From the NCBI GenBank assembly GCA_030430995.1, contig JAUIKA010000075.1, positions 1 to 5,427 of the forward strand: a stretch of DNA of 5,427 nucleotides, read 5' to 3'. The notes below the pieces were generated by a model that was not told the DNA's origin, made no database searches, and worked only from the letters and a program-made list of their open reading frames with translations. How positions within the stretch are numbered: position 1 is the stretch's first letter; the number at the start of each line of letters is the position of its first letter. This DNA is from Alphaproteobacteria bacterium (GTDB taxonomy: Bacteria; Pseudomonadota; Alphaproteobacteria; Rickettsiales; Rickettsiaceae). The position numbers were made by a program, and so were the translations under genes. This document shows positions 1-5,427 of this stretch, piece by piece.

Positions 1-58
1 TACTGTTTTCAGATTGTTCTTTTATTTCGTTTAATGGCTTTTTTAGGAAAAAACTCAT
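1..58 (-). CDS. Unidentified protein, N-terminal fragment (runs off left edge)
   Basis: An ATG at 58-56 on the minus strand opens a frame that stays open for 19 codons to the window edge and reads MSFFLKKPLNEIKEQSENS. The frame has a stop five codons upstream of the ATG and no other ATG, GTG or TTG between, so this start is the only usual one. A promoter-like sequence lies a suitable distance upstream, which supports a gene with its own transcript. No Shine-Dalgarno sequence is visible. The fragment is lysine-rich with a short hydrophobic start, and it is too short to assign to a family. It follows the MFS transporter on the same strand after 69 bp. A chance open frame cannot be excluded, and a plus-strand frame is also open here. 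Confidence 0.4.
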   Translation of the reverse strand, partial: MSFFLKKPLNEIKEQSENS

Positions 59-85
59 CCAATATACAGTTTATTAATGGAGTAG

Positions 86-114
86 ATTCTAACATGAAAG
101 CCGTAATACTACAA
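86..114 (-). promoter_or_regulatory. Candidate sigma-70 promoter with extended -10, for the left-edge gene
   Basis: On the minus strand there is a TTGTAG -35-like box (114-109), a 17-bp spacer and a TAGAAT -10 box (91-86, 5 of 6 consensus). TGT comes directly before the -10, giving an extended -10 (TGnTAGAAT). Transcription would begin near position 79, about 20 nt before the ATG at 58. The -35 is weak (3 of 6). In DNA this AT-rich, chance matches are common, so the call is tentative. The spacing and extended -10 are the best evidence for it. Confidence 0.35.
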
Positions 115-127
115 TCTTATTGGCCTT

Positions 128-1417
128 TTATGCATAAACCCCATTTAATTCTGTTTGTTTATGGAATTCATACTCGGGTTCTGAAAGTGTGTATAGTCTA
201 ACACCCACCATAGATATCGCAGCTATGAATATAGCATAATATCCGAATATTTGTAGGTCGCCGAATCTTTCCACTATATATTGGCATAGGTATGGGGTTG
301 TGCCACCACATAGGGCAATTCCTATAGTATAGCTTATACCAAAACCCCTTGTTCTTACATGAGCTGGGTATATCAATGCGTGAAGTAGAAGGTCAGAGCC
401 TATGTATATACCTGCTAGTGCAGATAGCATAATTTGCATTAAGAATACTTCTGTAAGAGTACCATATTGGAATATTTTACCAAAAAATAACATATACATA
501 ATTATAAAAGTAAGTGTATAAGTAAGAGTATTCTTTTGACCAAACATATCTGAAAGCTTCCCTCCTATGATGCAAGAAATAGCAGCAACTATGTAACTAG
601 ATAGCATAATATCATTTATAGTTCCTTCAGGGAAATTTCTATAAATTTTTAAATAATTTATCACATATACACCTTGGAGATACATTAATAATCCAGTTGT
701 AATACATATAGATACTGAGCATATTATTTTTTTATAGTGGGTACCTATTACTTTTGCAATGCTCTGCTGGTTAGTAGAAGTCTTTGCTATATAAGTTAAA
801 AATTCAGGTGTTTCATTTGAGTACTTCTTTAAATGCCACCCCAATATAGCAAATAGAAAGCTAAATAGAAAAGGCAGTCTCCATCCCCATGATAATAGTA
901 TTTCTATACTTATATATTTATAACAGATAGTATGTGTAATAGAGCCAAGCAGAAGTCCTATATAAGCCGCAAAAGCAGCAAAGCTAGTAATAAGACTTTT
1001 TTTATCCACCTCCGCATATTCTACGCAGAAAGTAGTGCAGCTACTGAAAGCACCACCTATAGAGAAACCTTGTAATATTCTTAAAGCAAATATAGCAGTT
1101 GTAGCATAATCACCTATTTGCTCATAAGAAGGTAATAAGCCAATTATACCAGTCCCTAATGCCATACCGAATACAGATATTACAAGAGCAGGTTTTCTGC
1201 CATATATATCACCCACATATCCTAATACTATCCCACCAAATATTCTACTGAAATAGCCAAGGGCAAATATCGTAAATATTTGGAGTAGATTTAAAGGGCC
1301 GGGAGGGAAGAATTTTTCATGGATTACAGATGCAAAATAAACAAGCAGTGAAAAATCATACCATTCAAAGATATTGACTATGTTATTTATAAAAATTGGT
1401 TTGTATTTTTTAAGCAT
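128..1417 (-). CDS. MFS transporter, metabolite:H+ symporter (MHS) family, ProP-like
   Basis: This 429-residue inner-membrane protein is predicted to be a 12-helix proton-coupled symporter of the Major Facilitator Superfamily, a normal length for the MHS branch (ProP, KgtP, ShiA, CitA relatives). Hallmarks visible in order are NIFEWYDFSL near residues 15-24, the motif A loop GYVGDIYGRKPAL at 66-78, RILQGFSIGG at 113-122, WGWRLPF at 177-183 and NETPEF at 201-206. The degenerate second-half motif GGKLSDMFGQK follows at 285-295, then PAHVRTRGFG at 351-360. MHS proteins usually have GGE after the QGFS stretch; here the glutamate is replaced by alanine (residue 123). The substrate cannot be read from sequence: betaine or proline, dicarboxylates and other organic acids are all possible, so no gene symbol is given. 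The ATG at 1417 gives the expected short cytoplasmic lead before helix 1, with no clear Shine-Dalgarno. It lies downstream of mnmA on the same strand but 114 bp away, with a plausible promoter of its own. Confidence 0.9.
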   Translation of the reverse strand: MLKKYKPIFINNIVNIFEWYDFSLLVYFASVIHEKFFPPGPLNLLQIFTIFALGYFSRIFGGIVLGYVGDIYGRKPALVISVFGMALGTGIIGLLPSYEQIGDYATTAIFALRILQGFSIGGAFSSCTTFCVEYAEVDKKSLITSFAAFAAYIGLLLGSITHTICYKYISIEILLSWGWRLPFLFSFLFAILGWHLKKYSNETPEFLTYIAKTSTNQQSIAKVIGTHYKKIICSVSICITTGLLMYLQGVYVINYLKIYRNFPEGTINDIMLSSYIVAAISCIIGGKLSDMFGQKNTLTYTLTFIIMYMLFFGKIFQYGTLTEVFLMQIMLSALAGIYIGSDLLLHALIYPAHVRTRGFGISYTIGIALCGGTTPYLCQYIVERFGDLQIFGYYAIFIAAISMVGVRLYTLSEPEYEFHKQTELNGVYA

Positions 1418-1446
1418 AAAATAATTTATAAGGTTGTTATATACTT

Positions 1447-1476
1447 ATAGTAACTCTGTTGCTGATTTAATGTAAT
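1447..1476 (-). promoter_or_regulatory. Candidate sigma-70 promoter for the MFS transporter
   Basis: Within the 114-bp spacer between mnmA and the transporter, the minus strand carries ATTACA (1476-1471, 4 of 6 to TTGACA), an 18-bp spacer and TACTAT (1452-1447, 4 of 6 to TATAAT). Transcription would start near 1440 and leave a leader of about 22 nt. A perfect TATAAT also occurs further upstream in this spacer, without a good -35. The rest of the spacer is A/T-rich; it includes the 12-bp palindrome acataattatgt (1526-1537) overlapping the mnmA stop codon, but no GC-rich terminator hairpin. Confidence 0.3.
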
Positions 1477-1531
1477 ATTAATTAACCAGTTTACTAATTA
1501 TATAAAATATATGCGATATATATGCACATAA

Positions 1532-2593
1532 TTATGTTATCCACCCACCACCTAATACCCTAGTACTATCGTAGAAAACAGCTGCTTGCCCTGGTGCTAT
1601 TGAAGAAGTTGGACAGAAAAATTCTACCCTTATAAGATTATTATCTTTGGGGTATAGCTTTGCTAATACTGCTTTATGATGATGCCTTATTTTTGTTTTT
1701 ACCTCTAAGCCTTCTTGGGGCATTTCACCATCACCTATCCAGTTATAATCATTTATGAAAAATTCTTTTCTATATAATGCTTCTTCTGGGCCTACATAGA
1801 CTATATTTTCTTTAGGGTCTATAGATACAACATATAGAGGATATTGAAATGCAATGCCTATCCCTCTTCTTTGCCCTATTGTATAGTTTATTATTCCTAA
1901 ATGCCGCCCTAATTTATAGCCATCAACATGCATTATGTCACCCTCTGTAGCAGAGTTAGGCCTTAGTTTTTTTACTAAGTCAGAATATGAGCCTTCAGGT
2001 ACAAAGCAGATGTCCTGGCTGTCTGGCTTGTCATGCACCAAAAGTCCGTTTTCTCTTGCTATTTTTCTTGCTTGTTCTTTATTCATCTCCCCTAATGGGA
2101 ATTCTAAATATTCTAGTTGCTCTTTAGTGGTTGAAAATAAGAAATAGCTCTGATCTTTTTTCTCGTCCACTGCCTGGTGAAGTTGGTTGCCTTGCAATTT
2201 TCTCACATAATGCCCTGTAATAAGCTTTTTTGCTCCTAGTTCTTTAGCAGCGCGGAGCAGATCCCTGAATTTAACTGATTGGTTGCATCTTACGCATGGC
2301 AGAGGGGTCTGCCCTTTTAGATATGTATCTGCAAAATTATCTATTACTTCTTGTGAGAATTTTGTTTCATAGTCAAATACATAATGGGGAATATTAAGCT
2401 TGCTTGCAACCATTGATGCATCATATATATCTTGCCCTGCGCAGCATGCTTTGCTGCTTGCTGTTGCAGAGCCATGGTCATATAGCTGCAATGTTATCCC
2501 TATTACATCATATCCTTTTTTACACATCAGAGCTGCAGCAACGGAGCTATCCACCCCGCCTGACATTGCAACTACTACTAAGTCTTTAGGCAT
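1532..2593 (-). CDS. mnmA: tRNA-specific 2-thiouridylase MnmA (TrmU)
   Basis: MnmA is a cytoplasmic ATP-dependent enzyme that replaces the 2-oxygen of wobble U34 with sulphur in tRNA-Lys, tRNA-Glu and tRNA-Gln. It activates the base by adenylation and takes sulphur from a persulfide carrier. At 353 residues it is of normal, slightly short length (E. coli about 368). The PP-loop ATP site SGGVDSS lies at residues 11-17. The alphaproteobacterial stretch CCAGQDIYDA is at 50-59. The nucleophilic cysteine is expected to be Cys103 in PCVRCN, and the persulfide-carrying cysteine Cys196 in DSQDICF, so the catalytic pair is intact. NYTIGQRRGIG at 236-246 and the C-terminal SIAPGQAAVFY at 331-341 are also family hallmarks. 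The ATG at 2593 places the PP-loop ten residues in, as in homologues. It starts 16 bp before the upstream permease ends, so the two are probably cotranscribed and perhaps translationally coupled. The A-rich sequence before the ATG holds only a weak ribosome-binding site. Confidence 0.97.
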   Translation of the reverse strand: MPKDLVVVAMSGGVDSSVAAALMCKKGYDVIGITLQLYDHGSATASSKACCAGQDIYDASMVASKLNIPHYVFDYETKFSQEVIDNFADTYLKGQTPLPCVRCNQSVKFRDLLRAAKELGAKKLITGHYVRKLQGNQLHQAVDEKKDQSYFLFSTTKEQLEYLEFPLGEMNKEQARKIARENGLLVHDKPDSQDICFVPEGSYSDLVKKLRPNSATEGDIMHVDGYKLGRHLGIINYTIGQRRGIGIAFQYPLYVVSIDPKENIVYVGPEEALYRKEFFINDYNWIGDGEMPQEGLEVKTKIRHHHKAVLAKLYPKDNNLIRVEFFCPTSSIAPGQAAVFYDSTRVLGGGWIT

Positions 2594-3597
2594 ATCTTAC
2601 TGTTCTTTTTAATTAAAAATATTATGTATATAATAACAAATAAAAATGTTAATATATATATATAACTTATGAATATATGCTTAAGCCCCAAATTAAAGCA
2701 TAGAAAATTCATAATCGCTAGGAAGAAGCATATTAGATTTAACTTCAAATAAGAATAAGATTTCAATACAAAAAATACAGATAACATCATGAATACAATG
2801 GAATATAATGGCCATATAATCTTTTGTAGGAAAAGCATAAATACTTTAGGAGAAAATTCTTTTTTCAGAAGCATTATAGACTCAACAAAGCCAAAAAATT
2901 CTGCGCTATTAAAGAAGTTTAAATCTATATTTAATGTCACTTTTGCATCTTCGAATAAAACTTTATAGCTTTCTTTTTTATCTTTATATGTGGTGTCATA
3001 ACCATGCTTTAATATAATAGTGTTATTCTGCAGTGTGGCTTCTTTTGCAAATAATACCCTATCTTCATTCTTAATTGAATTGAGTAATATTATATCTTCC
3101 ATATTGCCTTTATTATTACTATTTATATATATAACGGTATTTTTGTCTATTTTGTTTAAAGGATATATCAGGCCATATATCTTTTTCATATATTTGTCTT
3201 GTAATATAGACTCAGATGTTTTAATGACATGAGGCATGACATTCCATGAAAGAACGTAGCTTGCAATTATAATAGCGCAACAAGTAGGTATAATAGGGAA
3301 TGTAAGCTTGCTATAAGAATAACCAAGGCTAAGCGCAGAATGCAACTCCCCTGTCTTATGCAGAGTGCTATATGTATATAAGCATGAAAACCAGCTACAT
3401 AGAGGTAATAAATAGCATATAGCAGATGCGGTAAGATAAAACACATATTTCACTAATATAAAGATATCACCTCCTCTTGTTAAAACAGTTTCTAATCTAA
3501 TAATCTGTACCGAAATAATAAGAATATATATGCCCAGTAGAAAAAATAAATATGACTTTAATAAGTTGATTAATATGCTTCTTTGGTATATATACAT
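2578..3597 (-). CDS. lptF: LptF/LptG-family permease (YjgP/YjgQ), probably LptF
   Basis: This 339-residue inner-membrane protein is probably half of the LptB2FG ABC exporter, which extracts lipopolysaccharide from the inner membrane and feeds it to the LptC/LptA bridge. Assignment rests mainly on topology: helices at about 13-33, 48-76 and 100-121, a polar periplasmic region of about 100 residues (125-225) where the family has its beta-jellyroll, then helices at about 258-278, 283-303 and 308-329. The cytoplasmic stretch after helix 2 (HKTGELHSALSLG, 80-92) matches the coupling-helix region that contacts the LptB ATPase, including its conserved glutamate (Glu84). The N-terminus (YQRSILINLLKSYL) and the VQIIRLE stretch look more like LptF than LptG, but sequence identity is low and the symbol is tentative. 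It is somewhat short for the family (about 360-390). The ATG at 3597 gives a family-like N-terminus; an AAGGAG lies 22 nt upstream, too far for usual use. It heads the minus-strand unit with mnmA and diverges from ffh. Confidence 0.75.
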   Translation of the reverse strand: MYIYQRSILINLLKSYLFFLLGIYILIISVQIIRLETVLTRGGDIFILVKYVFYLTASAICYLLPLCSWFSCLYTYSTLHKTGELHSALSLGYSYSKLTFPIIPTCCAIIIASYVLSWNVMPHVIKTSESILQDKYMKKIYGLIYPLNKIDKNTVIYINSNNKGNMEDIILLNSIKNEDRVLFAKEATLQNNTIILKHGYDTTYKDKKESYKVLFEDAKVTLNIDLNFFNSAEFFGFVESIMLLKKEFSPKVFMLFLQKIIWPLYSIVFMMLSVFFVLKSYSYLKLNLICFFLAIMNFLCFNLGLKHIFISYIYILTFLFVIIYIIFLIKKNSKICLKT

Positions 3598-3604
3598 ATG
3601 TATA
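3591..3604. repeat. 14-bp perfect palindrome over the permease start codon
   Basis: The sequence tatacatatgtata is identical to its reverse complement. Its centre is the CATATG that contains the permease start codon on the minus strand, and its right end overlaps the TATAAT assigned to ffh. The position between two divergent genes would suit a dimeric regulator acting on both. It is composed almost entirely of A and T, so chance occurrence is quite possible. Confidence 0.45.
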
Positions 3605-3606
3605 AT
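3601..3606 (+). promoter_or_regulatory. Candidate -10 box for ffh
   Basis: A perfect TATAAT lies 24 nt before the ffh start codon, predicting a transcript that begins near 3613 with a leader of about 18 nt. No good -35 box is seen at 16-18 bp upstream (cttctt-like sequence only), and that region already lies inside the permease coding sequence. Since the whole spacer is only 33 bp, promoters for both divergent genes must reach into the opposite gene. Confidence 0.4.
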
Positions 3607-3619
3607 AAAATTAAATTCG

Positions 3620-3625
3620 CTCCTT
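3620..3625 (-). promoter_or_regulatory. Shine-Dalgarno-like AAGGAG upstream of the permease, at unusual spacing
   Basis: The minus strand carries a full AAGGAG, the best Shine-Dalgarno match I noticed before any start codon here, but 22 nt separate it from the permease ATG at 3597 (usual spacing is about 5-10 nt). The permease frame stays open upstream as far as 3633 and has no ATG, GTG or TTG there; only an ATT at 3606-3604 lies in between. The ATG at 3597 matches family N-termini best, so this site may be chance. Confidence 0.3.
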
Positions 3626-3630
3626 AAATA

Positions 3631-4938
3631 ATGTTAAATAACCTATCAAAAAAATTTAGTAATATATTCAATAGACTTACCGGGAAAATTATTACTAAAG
3701 AGCATCTTGAAAAGACAATAAAAGATATAAAAACAGCTCTTATAGAAGCCGATGTATCTATTTCTATAATAAAAGAGTTTATAGAGAGTATATCACAAGA
3801 AGCAGAAGGTAGAAAGGTTTTAAAATCTATCAAGCCAGAGCAGTTGATAGCAGAGATAGTGCATAGCAAAATGACGGAGATATTCTCCAGGCATCAAAAT
3901 GGTAAAAACATAAAGCATGCGAAGAAGATAATGATGGTTGGTCTTCAAGGCAGCGGAAAAACCACTACATGTGCAAAAATAGCTAATTATATAGAAAATA
4001 AAAAAGTATTATTAGTTTCTACAGATGTATATAGGCCAGCTGCTATAGAGCAACTGAGTATTTTAGCTACGGAAATAAATGCAGATTTTTTCTCTACAGA
4101 GCTTAAAGACCCTGTCGAGATAATTAAAGCAGCAATGGAGCAGTTTAAGGCGCAAGGCTATGACGTAATAATATGTGATACTGCAGGGAGAAGCTATAAA
4201 GATGAGAATATGGTGGAAGAAATGCAAAAGCTATATAAGGTTATGAGTCCTGATGAAGTCTTATTAGTATTAGATGCAGCTATAGGCCAAGAAAGCTCTG
4301 ACCTGATAAAACAATTTAATGAAAAAATACCAATAACAGGCTCCGTTATTAGCAGGGTAGATAGTGATGCTAAAGGTGGCGTTGTGTTTAATATCAAATA
4401 TCTATTAGAAAAGCCGATTAAGTTTTTAGGTATAAGTGAGAAGGTAAAAGACGGTTTAGAAGAGTTTGAGCCTGAAAGCTTTGCATCTAGGATATTAGAT
4501 ATGGGAGATATCATGTCTTTAGTGAAAAAGGCTAAGACTGCTTTTAAAGAAGAGGAGGAGAATATAGATGACATAAAGAATTTTAATCTGCTTGCTTATG
4601 AAAAATATATAAAGAAAATGCATAAAATGGGTAATGTCTCTGGTATTGCATCTATGCTTCCTGGCGCTAAAAGAATAAAAGAAGAAGATATGCAGCAGAT
4701 GGAAAAAATGATGGATAAGCAAAGGGCAATTCTAAACTCAATGAACATTAGGGAGAAGAAGAGTAAGGATGGCAAGCTTAATGCTTCTAGAAAAAATAGG
4801 ATTGTAAATGGCTCAGGTTGCAGCATACAGGATTTGAATTTCTTTCTAAAGCAATATCTGCAAATGTCTAAAGTGATGAAAATGCTTGCTAAAAACCCCA
4901 AAGGCATAATGCAAAATATTATGGGGAAAATGTTTTAA
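3631..4938 (+). CDS. ffh: Signal recognition particle protein Ffh (SRP54)
   Basis: Ffh is the SRP GTPase. With 4.5S RNA it binds hydrophobic signal sequences on ribosomes and delivers them to FtsY and SecYEG. The 435 residues (E. coli 453) contain all three domains. The helical N domain occupies about 1-95, and its start (LNNLSKKFSNIFNRLTGK) fits the family and supports the ATG at 3631, behind an in-frame stop with no usual start between. The G domain runs from about 96-295, with P-loop GLQGSGKTT at 104-112, DVYRPAA at 132-138, DTAGR at 183-187, and a G4/closing region SRVDSDAKGG at 241-250 in place of the usual T[KR]xDGDA[KR]GG. GISEKVKDGLEEFEPESFASRIL follows from 267, where most homologues have GTGEK. 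The methionine-rich M domain (about 320-435) holds the finger-loop segment GNVSGIASMLPG (334-345) and the RNA-binding helix-turn-helix beginning RKNRIVNGSG (387-396). The C-terminal tail is short. There is no clear Shine-Dalgarno. It is probably cotranscribed with lysK, 18 bp downstream. Confidence 0.97.
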   Translation: MLNNLSKKFSNIFNRLTGKIITKEHLEKTIKDIKTALIEADVSISIIKEFIESISQEAEGRKVLKSIKPEQLIAEIVHSKMTEIFSRHQNGKNIKHAKKIMMVGLQGSGKTTTCAKIANYIENKKVLLVSTDVYRPAAIEQLSILATEINADFFSTELKDPVEIIKAAMEQFKAQGYDVIICDTAGRSYKDENMVEEMQKLYKVMSPDEVLLVLDAAIGQESSDLIKQFNEKIPITGSVISRVDSDAKGGVVFNIKYLLEKPIKFLGISEKVKDGLEEFEPESFASRILDMGDIMSLVKKAKTAFKEEEENIDDIKNFNLLAYEKYIKKMHKMGNVSGIASMLPGAKRIKEEDMQQMEKMMDKQRAILNSMNIREKKSKDGKLNASRKNRIVNGSGCSIQDLNFFLKQYLQMSKVMKMLAKNPKGIMQNIMGKMF

Positions 4939-4956
4939 TTAAATGAAATAATAGAT

Positions 4957-5427
4957 ATGGAATATAAATCTTGGCCTTTTTTAGAAGCGAAAAAAATATT
5001 AGATCAAGTAGGGGAAAAGCCTAAAAAAGGATATGTGCTTTTTGAAACTGGTTATGGTCCTTCTGGAATGCCGCATATTGGCACTTTTGGTGAGGTTGCG
5101 AGGACTACAATGGTTATTAGAGCATTTAAAGCATTAACTAACAATAAGGTGCCGGTGAAGCTTATTTGTTTTTCAGATGATATGGATGGCTTAAGGAAGG
5201 TCCCAGAAAATATACCAAATAAAGAAATGATATCTAGATATATAGACTTTCCTCTGAGCAATGTTCCGGACCCATTTTCAGAATTTGATAGCTATGCGGC
5301 CTACATGAATAACAAGTTAAAAGAGTTTTTAGATAGATTTAGTTTTGAATATGAACTAATAAGTGCAAGTAGTTTATATAAAGAAGGAAAATTTAACCAT
5401 ATGCTAGAGATGGTTCTTGCAAAATAT
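4957..5427 (+). CDS. lysK: Class I lysyl-tRNA synthetase, N-terminal part (runs off right edge)
   Basis: This gene encodes the enzyme that activates lysine with ATP and attaches it to tRNA-Lys in the cytoplasm. It is the class I (Rossmann-fold, archaeal-type) form, unrelated to the class II LysS of most bacteria. Only the first 157 codons of an expected 500 or so are present, and the frame is open to the edge. The fragment has the family's FETGYGPSGMPHIGTFGEVA stretch at residues 29-48, which contains the HIGH-type ATP motif (HIGT, 40-43). FSDDMDGLRKVPENIPN follows at 72-88, a segment conserved in class I LysRS. The KMSKS motif and the anticodon-binding domain would lie beyond the window. The ATG at 4957 is the only usual start, because the ffh stop codon lies in the same frame just upstream; no strong ribosome-binding site is seen. 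The 18-bp gap suggests cotranscription with ffh. Class I LysRS is known in alphaproteobacteria including Rickettsiales, in spirochaetes and in many archaea. Confidence 0.95.
   Translation, partial: MEYKSWPFLEAKKILDQVGEKPKKGYVLFETGYGPSGMPHIGTFGEVARTTMVIRAFKALTNNKVPVKLICFSDDMDGLRKVPENIPNKEMISRYIDFPLSNVPDPFSEFDSYAAYMNNKLKEFLDRFSFEYELISASSLYKEGKFNHMLEMVLAKY

Noticed and set aside
9..95. Minus-strand 28-residue frame beginning MLESTPL
   Set aside because: It is short and its start codon overlaps the candidate extended -10 element. The overlapping frame starting at 58 is open to the edge and is a better gene candidate.
1..201. Plus-strand frame open from the window edge to TAA at 199-201 (66 codons)
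   Set aside because: It overlaps the well-supported 3' end of the MFS transporter in antisense, shows no recognisable motif, and competes with a minus-strand start that has a promoter-like sequence. It could still be a gene tail, but I cannot support it.
1500..1540. Possible terminator after mnmA (AT palindromes such as acataattatgt)
   Set aside because: The stems are short and A/T-only, with no GC-rich hairpin followed by a T-run, so an intrinsic terminator cannot be supported.
1935..2147. Plus-strand frames opposite mnmA (also 2400-2612 and 2404-2589)
   Set aside because: They are antisense shadows of mnmA, without ribosome-binding sites or recognisable protein features.
2650..2670. Alternating TA run inside the permease 3' region
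   Set aside because: It is a short low-complexity stretch that encodes Ile/Tyr codons of the last membrane helix. It needs no separate explanation.
3020..3232. Plus-strand 70-residue hydrophobic frame opposite the permease
   Set aside because: Its hydrophobicity comes from reading the complement of A/T-rich codons. It overlaps the periplasmic domain of a credible gene and has no independent support.
4194..4574. Antisense 126-residue frame inside ffh
   Set aside because: It lies wholly opposite a confident conserved gene in AT-rich DNA, has no family resemblance, and its serine- and leucine-rich composition is typical of a shadow frame. The same applies to the antisense frames at 4596-4907, 4519-4722, 3624-3869 and 5052-5261.

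Overview
This AT-rich window (about one third G+C by eye) looks like ordinary chromosome from an alphaproteobacterium of the order Rickettsiales or a close relative. The inference rests on several things together: strong A/T bias in codons and spacers, a class I (archaeal-type) lysyl-tRNA synthetase, an alpha-type Ffh and MnmA, and a ProP-like MHS-family transporter of the kind often found in intracellular Rickettsiales. The LptF/LptG-type permease suggests a lineage that still exports lipopolysaccharide, which would fit Rickettsiaceae or Midichloriaceae better than Anaplasmataceae. The sequence alone does not settle genus or family.

The layout has two arms diverging from a 33-bp spacer at 3598-3630. 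The minus-strand arm reads leftward: the LptF-like permease (3597-2578), then mnmA (2593-1532), which overlaps it by 16 bp. After a 114-bp spacer comes an MHS-family MFS transporter (1417-128), which has its own plausible promoter. A 69-bp spacer with another plausible promoter then precedes the first codons of an unidentified gene that runs off the left edge (58-1). The plus-strand arm reads rightward: ffh (3631-4938), then after 18 bp the first 157 codons of class I lysyl-tRNA synthetase (4957 to the right edge).

Functionally these are housekeeping genes of protein synthesis and the cell envelope. MnmA thiolates the wobble base of tRNA-Lys/Glu/Gln, LysRS charges tRNA-Lys, Ffh targets nascent membrane proteins, the permease is a predicted part of the LPS export machine, and the MFS protein probably takes up a solute from the host or environment. 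They do not form one obvious pathway.

I found no mobile element, CRISPR array, tRNA, rRNA, toxin-antitoxin or defence genes, no convincing intrinsic terminator and no evidence of a new biological system. The most noteworthy details are the compact divergent spacer carrying a 14-bp palindrome, the permease/mnmA overlap, and the non-consensus G4 motif in Ffh. No gene-free stretch exceeds 300 bases.
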